A stretch of 64,000 bases of DNA from Methanobacterium alkalithermotolerans (GCF_018141185.1 NZ_CP058560.1:1941501-2005500), one strand, 5' to 3'; counted from the stretch's first letter, positions 51,233-60,808 are shown. The notes: generated by a model from the letters alone, not told the origin. Program-made: numbers and translations.

Positions 51233-52072
51233 CTAGTTTTTAGATGACATTCCTCCTAACTGATTTATGAAATGTTCCAAATAGTAGAGTGATTTTTCAT
51301 GGGAACTCAAGGCAATAGCTAATTTTTTAATAACTTTTTCTCCTTCCTTTTCTCCGGACCTTAAATCAACATAAAGAACGATATTGTAATAAATTTTTTT
51401 TAAATCATATTTGATTTGAGGGGGAAACCCCCATAAATTGAGTAGTGCCCATTCCGGGCTGGATTTTCCTATTTTTTCTAAATCCAGTTCTTCATTATTA
51501 AAAACTTTATCCTGAATGAATTTTAATAAATTACGATTTTTAACGGACCAGAACTTAAAATCATCATATTTTTCATGGTAAATTGAAATTTCACCACATA
51601 AATCGTCTCTTATTTTAATAAATTCTTCTTCATATTGATTAAGATAATAAATTGAATCATCTGAAGGATTAAAATTAATATCTGCTCCGTATTTATCTTT
51701 TAACTTTTTTCCAGATTCGATATGCAGTATTTCATCATCAGTTAATTTACGATATTCTAAAAGTTCCTTTTGCATTTTTAGTTCTTTTTTCCATTCTTTT
51801 TCTTTTTTTGATAATAAAATCTTCATTTTTGACTGGAAATTCTTCTCCAATATTTTTAGAGCATATAACCTTTTCCAGCTATCATTTTTTACTAACTGAT
51901 TAATCAAAAACTGCATTTCCACCGGATCATCAGAATAATTCCGGGGTAGGGATAAAAAAATATTAGCAATAAATTGGGGAAATAAAAAAGGGACTATGCT
52001 AACCATAATATAAAATAAAATAGATATCAAAAGTGAAATAATCAGGGGAATAATGAATATCTGATAATCCAA
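51233..52072 (-). CDS. Hypothetical membrane-anchored protein
   Basis: 279 residues, not recognised. TTG start at 52072 with AAGGT about ten bases upstream. A membrane helix or hairpin covers residues 5-45 (IFIIPLIISLLISILFYIM and a second hydrophobic stretch). The rest is a charged, mainly helical cytoplasmic domain, with basic segments KKEKEWKKELKMQKELL near 100 and a Tyr/Glu-rich part. It lies 44 bp downstream of the AAA ATPase gene on the same strand, so it may anchor that ATPase at the membrane. Confidence 0.55.
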   Translation of the reverse strand: MDYQIFIIPLIISLLISILFYIMVSIVPFLFPQFIANIFLSLPRNYSDDPVEMQFLINQLVKNDSWKRLYALKILEKNFQSKMKILLSKKEKEWKKELKMQKELLEYRKLTDDEILHIESGKKLKDKYGADINFNPSDDSIYYLNQYEEEFIKIRDDLCGEISIYHEKYDDFKFWSVKNRNLLKFIQDKVFNNEELDLEKIGKSSPEWALLNLWGFPPQIKYDLKKIYYNIVLYVDLRSGEKEGEKVIKKLAIALSSHEKSLYYLEHFINQLGGMSSKN

Positions 52073-52116
52073 TCTAATACCTTCTTCTTATAATTTTAAA
52101 TAAAATTTATACCGGT

Positions 52117-53667
52117 TTATTCGTAATCTAAAATGGTTTTTCTTAACTCTCTTTCGGTCTCAGCTATGATTTCTATCTTTTCAAAATCCACATTATTATC
52201 TTGCAGACTTTTAGCCAATTGAGTGGGTGTTAGAGTATCGTCCCGGTCTATAAGAATAGAATTAGATTCAAAGGAAATTGATCCTGACGTGTCAGTGGAA
52301 AGAAAATCATAGGCGTTATCAATATCACTGGTTATAACACGGAAGGTTCTGATTTTTTTGGTTACCTGTGTTATGTCAATATCCATGCGCTGCAGGGCAA
52401 TCAATACGTGTTTATTGAGAGCATCTTCCAGTACCTGTATATCCACCCGGTTTTTATTCATGGAAATACGGGCTGCCTGACATATTTGAGCAATATCACG
52501 AGCATGAGCATAACTGGGCTGTAAACCTTCGCCTCCGTCTTTAAATTCAGTATATACCTTTTCAAATCTTTCCAGAACTTCATCATCATAGTCTTCTTTT
52601 AATAAATCAAGATTCATTTTAAATACTTTGGAAACATTTTTTACAGGAGGATTACGCAGAAAAATATGTAAAGGAGCTCTTCTAAGGTGGGCCTCATCCA
52701 TAATACTAACATCCAGATTGGTGGAAAAAGCAGGAATAAAATGGCTGAAAACCACTACTGGAACTCCCCTTACATAAATCATATCCTTCTTATTTTCCAT
52801 GGGTACGATGAGACGATTTAAAATTATTTCATGGTCATCTCTTTGCCTTCCCAAATCGTCCACCAGCAATATTCCTCCATTAGCTTTAATCATGGGGGAA
52901 GTTTCATATACGCCCTTATTAGGGTCGTATACGGTTTCTAATTTATTCAGGTTCAGTTCAGCACCAGTAAAAACGAATGGGGCATGAATTTTAACCCACC
53001 TTGGGTCTGCTGGCTGTTCCGGGCATCTCCTGTGAAAATCAGGATCGTATAATTGTATAATCCTGCTTCCAAATTCAATGAATTTAGGTATAATGAGAGG
53101 TGGTAGCAAATCGGAGGTTTTACTGATAATGAATGTTTTTCCTGTACCTGGAGAACCATATATAAAAATACCTTTTCCAATAGTGCAGGATTCTATAAGA
53201 CATTCTTTAGCATAATCAAGTCCTACCACATCGTCGAATGTTTTTTCAATTATATCTTCCGGGATTTCAACCGGGTGCCTTCCTTTCATTTGGCATTCCA
53301 TTATTTCCCAGTAAAAATCGTAGGAAACAGGTGCCAGACCCATATATGGATTTTCTTCCACTATTCTCTTTGTTTTCTCCCTTCCTTTTTTGGTAATGGT
53401 ATAATCTATACTTGAAAATAGGAAACTACCTCCTACCTGGGCACAAAGGCCATCTTGCTCCATTTTACGAAGAACCTCTTCTAAAATGTCCCAGTGTATA
53501 CCTGTAACTTCATTTAATCTTTTAGTTTGCACGGTACCATAGCTAGAAATGATTTTCAGAATCAAATCTCGAACAAATACTTCAGATAATCTAAGTTCTT
53601 CCAAAGTTTTAGGCTGTCTAAGTCGCCTGATAATTATTTCCATTTGTTCATTGTGATAGTAACTCAT
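52117..53667 (-). CDS. AAA-type ATPase with N-terminal winged helix
   Basis: 516 residues. Residues 1-100 read like a winged-helix domain (LRKMEQDGLCAQVGGSFLF). An AAA core follows: Walker A GIFIYGSPGTGKTFI near residue 168, Walker B GGILLVDDLGRQRDD near 265, sensor-like VPVVVFSHFIPAFSTNLD near 305, and arginine candidates after MDEAHLRRAPLHIFLRNPP. The C-terminal 60 residues form a separate small domain. Function unknown; similar ATPases occur widely in archaea and bacteria. The membrane protein downstream is a likely partner. Confidence 0.7.
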   Translation of the reverse strand: MSYYHNEQMEIIIRRLRQPKTLEELRLSEVFVRDLILKIISSYGTVQTKRLNEVTGIHWDILEEVLRKMEQDGLCAQVGGSFLFSSIDYTITKKGREKTKRIVEENPYMGLAPVSYDFYWEIMECQMKGRHPVEIPEDIIEKTFDDVVGLDYAKECLIESCTIGKGIFIYGSPGTGKTFIISKTSDLLPPLIIPKFIEFGSRIIQLYDPDFHRRCPEQPADPRWVKIHAPFVFTGAELNLNKLETVYDPNKGVYETSPMIKANGGILLVDDLGRQRDDHEIILNRLIVPMENKKDMIYVRGVPVVVFSHFIPAFSTNLDVSIMDEAHLRRAPLHIFLRNPPVKNVSKVFKMNLDLLKEDYDDEVLERFEKVYTEFKDGGEGLQPSYAHARDIAQICQAARISMNKNRVDIQVLEDALNKHVLIALQRMDIDITQVTKKIRTFRVITSDIDNAYDFLSTDTSGSISFESNSILIDRDDTLTPTQLAKSLQDNNVDFEKIEIIAETERELRKTILDYE

Positions 53668-53774
53668 AAGTTTACCTCTAAAAATTTATAATTTTCTAAA
53701 TGGACACATGAATTAATTTAAGGTATTTTTTGCCCTGGATAAATTTTTAAATTATTAATCCCTGGATTGAAAAG

Positions 53775-54455
53775 TTATAAAATTTCATTCAATTCACTTA
53801 TATCAGAAATAACCTTTACATCCAGTTTTTCCTTTTCAATATACTCTTCTTCTTCAGGTGTGAGCTTACAATTTACCAGAATAGCAGACATACCTGCATT
53901 AACCGCACCCATCATGTCTTCTGAAAATTTATTACCAATCATAATTGATTTTTCAGGGGTGCAACCCATGCGACTTAAGGCTACTTCAAAAATACGATGG
54001 TGGGGTTTTTCAAAACCAATTTCATCCGAGGTCACCACTTCGTCAAAAAAATGGTGTATGCCCAGACGGATTAATTTCTCCCATTGTTTTATGGTTATAC
54101 CATTGGAGATAACACCCAGTCTGTAACCTTTACTTTTAAGGTTTATCAGGGTGGAGGTGGTTCTGGGAAATGGTCTAAGTAAGGCAAATTTAACATTATG
54201 ATAATTGATCATTCCCAGAGCAATTAAAAGAGGTTTTTCCTCTCCAAAAACAGTTTTAGTTAGAACATTGAAATGTTTATCATAATTAGATCCTTTTTGA
54301 GCAATAATCTCTCTTAAAAGCTTATATGCTTCGGTAGAATCAAGGGGTAAACCGGCATCTATCATCATATTTAAAGCTGCCTTTCGGGCCAGCTTGGCAA
54401 AACCAGAAGTATCATAAAGAGTATCATCAATATCGAAAAAAACTGCCTTGAGCAT
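53775..54455 (-). CDS. HAD-superfamily hydrolase (TIGR02253-like)
   Basis: 226 residues from ATG at 54455, preceded by AGGTGG; an earlier ATG at 54479 has no such site. HAD motifs: I VFFDIDDTLYDT at the start, II GVISNGITIKQW near 115, III FEKPHHRIFEVAL near 150, IV MIGNKFSEDMMGAVNAGM near 175. A helical cap lies at residues 15-90. It is a small-molecule phosphatase of unknown substrate; 2-haloacid dehalogenase-type annotation is common but not supported here. Confidence 0.85.
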   Translation of the reverse strand: MLKAVFFDIDDTLYDTSGFAKLARKAALNMMIDAGLPLDSTEAYKLLREIIAQKGSNYDKHFNVLTKTVFGEEKPLLIALGMINYHNVKFALLRPFPRTTSTLINLKSKGYRLGVISNGITIKQWEKLIRLGIHHFFDEVVTSDEIGFEKPHHRIFEVALSRMGCTPEKSIMIGNKFSEDMMGAVNAGMSAILVNCKLTPEEEEYIEKEKLDVKVISDISELNEIL

Positions 54456-54597
54456 AATTTCCACCTGAATGATTGCCACACAATCAATTTTTTAATTCTT
54501 CCTTATTAACTATCAGAATTTCTCCAACAATTAAATGAAATATATTATACTCTTAAATGGGGAACTATAAAAATTTATCTAAAAAATATTAATAGAA

Positions 54598-55263
54598 TTA
54601 AAAAAAAGCATCTAAACTACTTTGCTGTTCATCACGGGATAATTCTAAAATTTCATCACTGGAATAGCCCAGTGAGCTCATTATTCTTGAAACAGCAGGT
54701 ATAACTTGATTTTCGATGTAGTAGCCCGGGTCGTATTCTTTACCTTCTATATCTTCCAGGGGTTCGGCTCTTTGACTTATAGAATTTTTGCCCTTTACTA
54801 TTACATAGCGTATAATGGAGCCTCGTTCTATTTTTCTCCCTTTAGATAGTGATTTTTGGGCAGCAACTACATGGGGTCCAATTTGTTTATATTCATTCAA
54901 ATTTTTGGTGATCTGGGTATGTATAACCAGATCCTCCATTTTAATCTGACCTTTTTTAATATCCTTTATGGCATTTTTTATGATTTCTTTAGCTTTATCT
55001 GGAGAACCATCCTTCAAAATAGCCATAAGTATATTTTGCTGAGTTTTTTTAGCAATATTGGCCCAGTCCCGCCTTACCAGCTCCAGGCCTTTTACCACTA
55101 TATTTCCATCCTCCAGAAGAGCATATCTTTTCTTGGTAACAAAGAAACCTCTACTATAGAAACCTTCATACTCCAGTTCCATACCTTGCGGTAAGTCAGG
55201 ATTAATATATTCTAAAAATTTAGAAACCTGAACTTTAATTTCAGATTCTAATTCACTCTGCAA
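54598..55263 (-). CDS. polB2: DNA polymerase B, small (C-terminal) polypeptide of a split enzyme
   Basis: 221 residues, only the end of a family-B polymerase: thumb and late palm, with [18 protein letters not shown] near residue 50 and [16 protein letters not shown] near 75. The exonuclease and catalytic Asp motifs are missing, as expected from Methanothermobacter, where PolB consists of two polypeptides and the small one is about 223 residues. It ends in QSSLDAFF, a canonical PCNA-binding box (Gln-x-x-Leu-x-x-Phe-Phe). Its start overlaps the end of the S8e gene by 11 bp. The large piece is not in this window. Confidence 0.93.
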   Translation of the reverse strand: MQSELESEIKVQVSKFLEYINPDLPQGMELEYEGFYSRGFFVTKKRYALLEDGNIVVKGLELVRRDWANIAKKTQQNILMAILKDGSPDKAKEIIKNAIKDIKKGQIKMEDLVIHTQITKNLNEYKQIGPHVVAAQKSLSKGRKIERGSIIRYVIVKGKNSISQRAEPLEDIEGKEYDPGYYIENQVIPAVSRIMSSLGYSSDEILELSRDEQQSSLDAFF

Positions 55264-55636
55264 TCAGCACACCATTTATTACACCGTCTTGACCAGGCCG
55301 GGAAGTTACACGAACTTTACCAGAGCTGGTTTCAACAACTGCACCTTTTGTAATTATATTACGTCTTACAAAGTTAGGATTAGCCAGGTTTTCAACAACA
55401 TTTAAAATTTCAGCTACTTCCACCTTATTGGTTTCAGGATTAACCACATTAATTTTGGTATCAGTTGCTAATCGAACTTTTAAATTTCCTCCCTGGGTTC
55501 TGATTTTTCGGATTCTCTTAGGGCCTATTTTAGTTTCTGCAGCTTCTCTTCCCAGTTCACATTTTTTCTTACCGCGGTTCATTTTCGCTCTTCCGCCGGT
55601 AGGCTTTTTCATAGATTTACCTTGCCATATAGCCAT
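55253..55636 (-). CDS. rps8e: 30S ribosomal protein S8e
   Basis: 127 residues, strongly basic. It starts with the S8e signature [18 protein letters not shown], followed by [29 protein letters not shown] and the C-terminal TRGAVVET-like segment [17 protein letters not shown], ending [14 protein letters not shown]8e occurs only in archaea and eukaryotes. An AAGGTGAAA ribosome site precedes the ATG. The overlap with polB2 places a ribosomal and a replication gene in one transcript. Confidence 0.97.
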   Translation of the reverse strand: MAIWQGKSMKKPTGGRAKMNRGKKKCELGREAAETKIGPKRIRKIRTQGGNLKVRLATDTKINVVNPETNKVEVAEILNVVENLANPNFVRRNIITKGAVVETSSGKVRVTSRPGQDGVINGVLIAE

Positions 55637-56014
55637 TATTTCACCTTGTTAGTTTAATTATATAATTTAACCCATAAAATATAGGTTAATGGAATCTGAA
55701 TATAATTAAGATTCCAAAATCAGTAAAAAACTGAATTTAAAGCACAACTAAATTAAATGTTTATGTAGTAACTATTCATTAGTCATCAGGCTTTAAAAAG
55801 ATTTTGTTTATTCTCAAATTTAATAGTTACTAATTTATATCATATTAACCATTTTAAGATTTCTTAAATCCTAACTTGAGATTAATCTAATACTATTTTG
55901 CTAACATCATATTTAAATATTTTAAATTGTAATGATGAATTACATATAATATAATTTAAATAAACTTATTTTTAGATTTTAAAAAAACAACATTAACAAT
56001 CAACAGGTGTAGCA
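55637..56014 (+). other. AT-rich divergent promoter region
   Basis: 378 bp between S8e (minus) and hypE (plus). It holds the S8e ribosome site at its left end and CAGGTG at 56004-56009 for hypE at its right end. TATAATATAATTTAAATAAA near 55944 may include the hypE TATA element. No gene seen. Confidence 0.45.
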
Positions 56015-57025
56015 ATGAAGATAGGGATGTCTCACGGTGCTGGCGGAGAAGTAATGCAGAATCTGATATCAGATATAATTCTCAAAAACATTAAAAACAA
56101 GAGAGTAAATGGGGGAGTAGGTTTAGATGACCTGGATGATGGTGCATCCATACCTTTAGGAGACCTGGAAATAGTCCTGAGTACTGATGGCCATACCGTG
56201 GACCCTTTATTTTTTCCAGGTGGAGACATTGGTAAACTGTCTATTGCCGGTACTGTAAATGATATTGCGGTTATGGGTGCTAAACCTCTGGCCATTACTA
56301 ATGGAATGGTTATTAGAGAAGGTTTCCCTGCTGATGATCTGGAGACTATTGTAAAATCCATGGATGCTGTTTGTCAGGAAACCGGGGTTTCCATAATCAC
56401 TGGTGATACCAAGGTCATGGAACAGGGTAAACTGGATGAGATGATTATTACTACTACCGGTATTGGAGTGGTAAATAAAGGAGAAATAAAAAGAGACTCT
56501 TCTTTAAAGGTGGGGGATAAGATAATCCTATCGGGTAGTGTAGGTGATCATGGGATGGCTCTAATGTCCTACCGGGAAGGATTTGGATTTGACACCGATC
56601 TCCAATCAGATGTGGCCCCTATATGGGAAATTGTGGAAAAAGCACTGGCCATAGGGGGAGTTACCTCCATGAAAGATCCCACCAGAGGTGGCCTGGCCAA
56701 TGCATTAAATGAGATAGCTAATAAATCAGGAGTAGGTTTGCTGGTTGAAGAAGATAAAATTCCTCTAAAAGAACCGGTAATTGCTGTTTCAGAAATGTTA
56801 GGAATAGATCCTTACGAAGTTGCCAATGAGGGAAAGGTAATTATAGGGGTTGAAAAAGAACTGGCTGATGAAACTCTGAGTGCTATTAGAAAGACCAGAT
56901 ACGGTGCTCAAGCCCAAATTATAGGAGAAGTGACTGAAGATAACCATGTTATTTTAGAAACTTCCTTAGGGGGAAAAAGGATTTTAGAAGCACCTATTGC
57001 AGATCCAGTGCCGAGAGTATGCTAA
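56015..57025 (+). CDS. hypE: Hydrogenase maturation protein HypE
   Basis: 336 residues, AIR-synthase/ThiL-like fold. It dehydrates a carbamoyl group on its own C-terminal cysteine to the thiocyanate that supplies CN ligands for [NiFe]-hydrogenases. The required C-terminus is intact (PVPRVC). Conserved segments are MSHGAGGEVMQNLI at the start, LSTDGHTVDPLFFPGGDIGK near 60, ITGDTKVMEQGKLDEM near 127, and DPTRGGLANALNEIA near 221. No other hyp gene lies in the window. Confidence 0.96.
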   Translation: MKIGMSHGAGGEVMQNLISDIILKNIKNKRVNGGVGLDDLDDGASIPLGDLEIVLSTDGHTVDPLFFPGGDIGKLSIAGTVNDIAVMGAKPLAITNGMVIREGFPADDLETIVKSMDAVCQETGVSIITGDTKVMEQGKLDEMIITTTGIGVVNKGEIKRDSSLKVGDKIILSGSVGDHGMALMSYREGFGFDTDLQSDVAPIWEIVEKALAIGGVTSMKDPTRGGLANALNEIANKSGVGLLVEEDKIPLKEPVIAVSEMLGIDPYEVANEGKVIIGVEKELADETLSAIRKTRYGAQAQIIGEVTEDNHVILETSLGGKRILEAPIADPVPRVC

Positions 57026-57116
57026 AACTTATCATTTAGCAAATTTTAAATACTTCTTTTAGTAATAATTTCCATATTAATCTTTTTATTTATTAATACA
57101 TTTTGAAGGGGTTATA

Positions 57117-57521
57117 ATGGAAACTATAACTAAAAAAAGAATTGTAGCTTTTATTCTGGACTTTTTAGTAATCACATTTTTTATGTGGATTCTTAACCCA
57201 ATTATTTATCCACTGGTTATTGTCACCGGGATTTATGGAATTTTTAACTATAGCTTAGTTTTTCTAGCAATTATAATAATGGCTTACTTTACTTATCTGG
57301 AGAAATCTAAAACCAGCACCCTGGGAAAAAGTATTATGGGAATTCACGTAGAACCTGAACAGGGCGAATTAACCTACCAGAAAACATTTATTCGTAATTT
57401 ATCTAAAATATTATGGTTCCCCTTACTTCTGGATTTGATAGGAGGATATTTATCAAAAAATGATTCCATTAGACTTTTAGATAAATATGCAAAAACAAAA
57501 GTTGTTTTAGATAAACATTAA
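57117..57521 (+). CDS. RDD-family small membrane protein
   Basis: 134 residues. The family motif begins KRIVAFILDFLVITFFMWIL, with the Arg and Asp around the first helix; a second helix is near residue 45-65, then KSKTSTLGKSIMGIHV, typical of RDD domains, and a C-terminal segment with a further hydrophobic stretch. Function unknown; some relatives are linked to ion transport. It is preceded by AAGGGGTT and appears independent. Confidence 0.75.
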   Translation: METITKKRIVAFILDFLVITFFMWILNPIIYPLVIVTGIYGIFNYSLVFLAIIIMAYFTYLEKSKTSTLGKSIMGIHVEPEQGELTYQKTFIRNLSKILWFPLLLDLIGGYLSKNDSIRLLDKYAKTKVVLDKH

Positions 57522-57688
57522 AATTTATATTTATCTCTTAAATTGATTTTTTTATATAACCTGTACTTATTTTACATCTATCAGACTTTTTTTACATTTT
57601 TTTTATATTTAATAAATTAAATAGCAGAATTTTATATAAAGTTCTTACATAATCTATAACAATTTTTAATATTTTCAGGGGTGAAAAG

Positions 57689-57952
57689 ATGAAAGATGAA
57701 GTTTCAGAAGTAAAAAGCCAGGTACTGGATACAATTGCAACATTAGTGACCACTGCATTTGGTTTAATTGCTGCTTTGGCCTGGAATGAAGCAATCCAAG
57801 CATTGATAACTCAATGGCTGGGTGAAACAGATGGTTTAACAGGCCTTTTTATTTATGCAGTAGTAATCACCATCTTAGCTGTTATTGCTACCATATTAAT
57901 AGCCCGTTTAATTGCAAAACCAGCAGTACAGGCAGTAAGAATTGTGGAATGA
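57689..57952 (+). CDS. DUF5654-like small membrane protein
   Basis: 87 residues with two membrane helices: residues 14-36 (LVTTAFGLIAALAWNEAIQA) and 53-77 (VVITILAVIATILIARLIAK). The Ala-Leu-Ala-Trp-Asn-Glu-Ala-Ile core in the first helix is characteristic of this archaeal group. The N terminus is charged. Function unknown. Strong ribosome site AGGGGTGA. Presence of its own AT-rich upstream region suggests its own promoter. Confidence 0.7.
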   Translation: MKDEVSEVKSQVLDTIATLVTTAFGLIAALAWNEAIQALITQWLGETDGLTGLFIYAVVITILAVIATILIARLIAKPAVQAVRIVE

Positions 57953-58044
57953 TTTTTATTCCACTTTCTTAATATTTTCTGTGAAATGATATTATAATTA
58001 ATTGGTGGAAAAAAATTCTGAAATTATTAAAATTGAAGGTACTT

Positions 58045-59034
58045 ATGAAAGCAATAGAGACCATAAACCTGGGGAAAAAATTTGGCAAGCTAACTGCTGT
58101 AGATAAAGTGAATCTAAAGGTAGATCAGGGGGAAATATTTGGATTACTGGGTCCTAATGGTGCTGGAAAAAGTACATTCATCTCCATGTTATGCACTATT
58201 TTAAAACCATCATCTGGAACCGCCCAGGTGGAAGGTTATGATATTATTAGTGAGGCAGCAGATGTTAGACGATCCATCGGTATAGTCTTCCAGGATCCCA
58301 GTATAGATGATAAACTTACCGGAAGGGAGAATATGGAATTGCATGCTGATTTATATAATGTACCCCGTGAGGTGATGCACTCCCGTATAGATGAGGTACT
58401 GCACTTAGTTGAATTAGAGGATCGTGCATCCAGCTATGTTAACACCTATTCCGGAGGCATGAGGCGTAGGTTGGAAATAGCAAGGAGTCTAATACATTAT
58501 CCTAAAGTATTATTTTTGGATGAGCCCACTTTAGGTCTGGATCCTCAAAGTCGAGACCATATCTGGGATTATATAACCAATCTAAAAAAAAGGGAGAATA
58601 TTACCATTATTCTTACTACCCATTACATGGAAGAAGCAGATAAACTCTGTGATAGGATAGCTATTATTGATAGGAGCAGTATTATCGCTCTGGATACTCC
58701 TAAAAACCTTAAGAATGAGTTGGGAGGGGAAACTATTATCATAGAGACCAGTGATAATGATATTTTAGCAAATAAACTCTCTGAAGTTGAACTTGCTGAT
58801 AATATTTTTAAAACAGATAAAGAACTAAATTTGAGTGTTAAAAATGCCCATACGTCTCTGGCACGTATAGTCGAATTATCAGTCTCATTAGGGGTTTCTA
58901 TAGAAACTATTTCTATTCGAGAGCCGGATTTAAATGATGTATTTATGCATTTTACTGGTCGGGAAATCCGTGATGGTGGTAAAAGTGAGGATCTTACAGG
59001 AATGGGTGCAAGAGTTATGGGGCGGGTAAAATAA
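58045..59034 (+). CDS. ABC-2 exporter ATP-binding protein (DrrA-like)
   Basis: 329 residues from ATG at 58045 (GAAGGT four bases upstream); a TTG at 58033 would leave that site inside the gene. ABC motifs: Walker A LLGPNGAGKSTFISML near residue 36, Q-loop VFQDPSIDDKLTGRENM near 83, signature TYSGGMRRRLEIARSL near 134, Walker B VLFLDEPTLGLDPQSR near 154, switch His in ILTTHYMEEADKL. The C-terminal 90 residues match the DrrA-type extension. The permease follows. The substrate cannot be inferred. Confidence 0.92.
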   Translation: MKAIETINLGKKFGKLTAVDKVNLKVDQGEIFGLLGPNGAGKSTFISMLCTILKPSSGTAQVEGYDIISEAADVRRSIGIVFQDPSIDDKLTGRENMELHADLYNVPREVMHSRIDEVLHLVELEDRASSYVNTYSGGMRRRLEIARSLIHYPKVLFLDEPTLGLDPQSRDHIWDYITNLKKRENITIILTTHYMEEADKLCDRIAIIDRSSIIALDTPKNLKNELGGETIIIETSDNDILANKLSEVELADNIFKTDKELNLSVKNAHTSLARIVELSVSLGVSIETISIREPDLNDVFMHFTGREIRDGGKSEDLTGMGARVMGRVK

Positions 59035-59057
59035 GCGAATTTCGAGGTATTTATGCT

Positions 59058-59783
59058 TTGTGGCGCCGTGAACTTAAACGTTTTATTCGGGATCGTACAC
59101 GGCTGGTTAGTTCAGTAATTACGCCTATACTGTGGCTGGTAATCTTTGGGACGGGATTGGGATTTTCTCTGGAGTTTACAGGTTTTGATTATACTCAATT
59201 TTTGTTGCCCGGTATTATTGCCCAGACACTTCTTTTTACATCCATATTTCTGGGCATATCTGTGATTTGGGATCGGCAATTTGGCTTTATGAAGGAAATC
59301 ATGGTTTCACCAATTAGCAGAGCCTCCATTTTTGCCGGTAAAATGTTAGGAGTGGGCACCGCTGCTATTATACAGGGAGCCATAGTGATTTTACTGGGAT
59401 TTATTATTGGAGTACCTTTGACTTTACAAGCAGTAATCCTGGCCCTACCTTTAATGATAATTATTACAGTGGGCCTTACCTGTATTGGTTTAGTTATCGC
59501 CAGTCTCATGTCCAGCTTGGAAAGCTTTGGAACTATTGTAACCTTTGTTAATCTGCCCATGTTTTTCCTGAGCGGAGCTTTATTCCCGGTTACAAATTTG
59601 CCTTCCTGGATGAGGTGGGCCTTTTATATAAACCCTCTGACCTATGGTGTAGATGCTTTAAGAGGGGTTATGATAAGTGGATGGCCCACTATTGTACCCA
59701 TGCAATATAATATTTTGATTATATGTGCCTTTGATGTGGTTATGATAGTTTTGGGAACCTATCTCTTCAGTAGAAGACAATGA
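59058..59783 (+). CDS. ABC-2 type transporter permease
   Basis: 241 residues from TTG at 59058, with GAGGT about nine bases upstream. Six membrane helices; the family pattern FMKEIMVSPISRASIFAGK lies near residue 75 and FFLSGALFPVTNLPSWMRW near 168. The frame is open upstream and reads SEFRGIYA just before the TTG, in keeping with related permeases, so the true start could be a non-canonical codon such as the ATA at 59031 that overlaps the ATPase stop. It is the membrane half of the exporter encoded with the ATPase. Confidence 0.88.
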   Translation: MWRRELKRFIRDRTRLVSSVITPILWLVIFGTGLGFSLEFTGFDYTQFLLPGIIAQTLLFTSIFLGISVIWDRQFGFMKEIMVSPISRASIFAGKMLGVGTAAIIQGAIVILLGFIIGVPLTLQAVILALPLMIIITVGLTCIGLVIASLMSSLESFGTIVTFVNLPMFFLSGALFPVTNLPSWMRWAFYINPLTYGVDALRGVMISGWPTIVPMQYNILIICAFDVVMIVLGTYLFSRRQ

Positions 59784-59844
59784 TTTAATCTCAAAATAAT
59801 TGTATTAAGGGTTATAGAATAAAAAGAATGATTTAGATGGGTAT

Positions 59845-60396
59845 TTAAGTCCAGCTATAAGGATTAAATTCAGAAGGCGGAATATACATGACTTCTGCAT
59901 AGCCTTTTTTAAGTAATTCCGCATTTATATTGGTATTTCCTACATAAACCACGGCTAAAACACGTCCATAGCGATCATTATTTTTTTTATCATCAATATC
60001 CAGATAAATCAGTTTTCCAAGACATTTACTTTTTACAAAATCTTTGGCTTCCTGATATCCAGGTTCTCCCCTTTCGGGAGTATTGACTCCCACCAACCTT
60101 ATTCTACCTACTCCCTTTACATCCAGGGTATCCCCATCCACCACATAGGTACATATACCGCTTTTCTCATAATGAGGGGGTATTTGCGCTTGAGATTCAT
60201 TAATAAGGTTTATTTCACTTTCAATTGAGGAATTATTTAGAAGAGATTCAGGGGATGAAATATTTAAGTCAACTTCATCCAGAGGAATTTGTGAAATACT
60301 ATTATCATCTACACAGCCGGCAATAGAAATGGATAATAACATTATAATCAGTACAATATGATATTTTTTCAATGGATTTTTTGGTATCATGGACAT
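59845..60396 (-). CDS. Thermonuclease-family (SNase) lipoprotein
   Basis: 183 residues. A signal peptide ends in a lipobox (SISIAGC, Cys28), so the protein is probably lipid-anchored outside the cell. A polar linker leads to a staphylococcal-nuclease domain from about residue 78: VDGDTLDVKGVGRIRLVGVN with catalytic Arg, TPERGE with catalytic Glu, and NDRYGRVLAVVYV with the second Arg. All catalytic residues are kept. It may degrade extracellular nucleic acid. ATG at 60390 is an alternative start. Confidence 0.88.
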   Translation of the reverse strand: MSMIPKNPLKKYHIVLIIMLLSISIAGCVDDNSISQIPLDEVDLNISSPESLLNNSSIESEINLINESQAQIPPHYEKSGICTYVVDGDTLDVKGVGRIRLVGVNTPERGEPGYQEAKDFVKSKCLGKLIYLDIDDKKNNDRYGRVLAVVYVGNTNINAELLKKGYAEVMYIPPSEFNPYSWT

Positions 60397-60645
60397 CTAC
60401 CCTATATTATTAAATCAATAACATATAATTTTTATTATTAATAAAAACAGGTAAAGCTTTCTTAAATAAAATCAGAATTAATAAGGAACTTGTTTTTTAG
60501 TTACTTTTAGCGCTATAATCACTGCTCTAATTTCATGAAATAAAACTGTTTTCTATCGATTCAAGTAATGAATATTAAATAGATTACATATATAATAAAA
60601 TGAATTAGAAATCAAAAATAACATGCCGTTAAGTCAGGTTATTAC

Positions 60646-60735
60646 ATGGATTGGAAATCAATAGATTGGAAGGAACTCCTGGTTGCTTTAATCCTGGGCA
60701 TATTACTGACCTTATTTCTAAGGTGGGGGTTTTAA
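60646..60735 (+). CDS. Putative 29-residue single-helix membrane protein
   Basis: Short frame with a good ribosome site (AGGTT, five bases before the ATG). The product has an amphipathic Trp/Lys/Asp N terminus (MDWKSIDWKE) followed by one hydrophobic helix (LLVALILGILLTLFLRWGF). It lies alone in the 400-bp gap between the nuclease lipoprotein and the Cas4-like gene. Small hydrophobic proteins of this kind often modify transporters or membranes, but nothing specific can be said. Conservation in relatives would decide whether it is real. Confidence 0.45.
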   Translation: MDWKSIDWKELLVALILGILLTLFLRWGF

Positions 60736-60808
60736 TGATATATGTTGATTATTTCATTAATAATTCAAATAACTTAAATAAAAGCTTTAAATTGAATTGA
60801 GGTATTAA

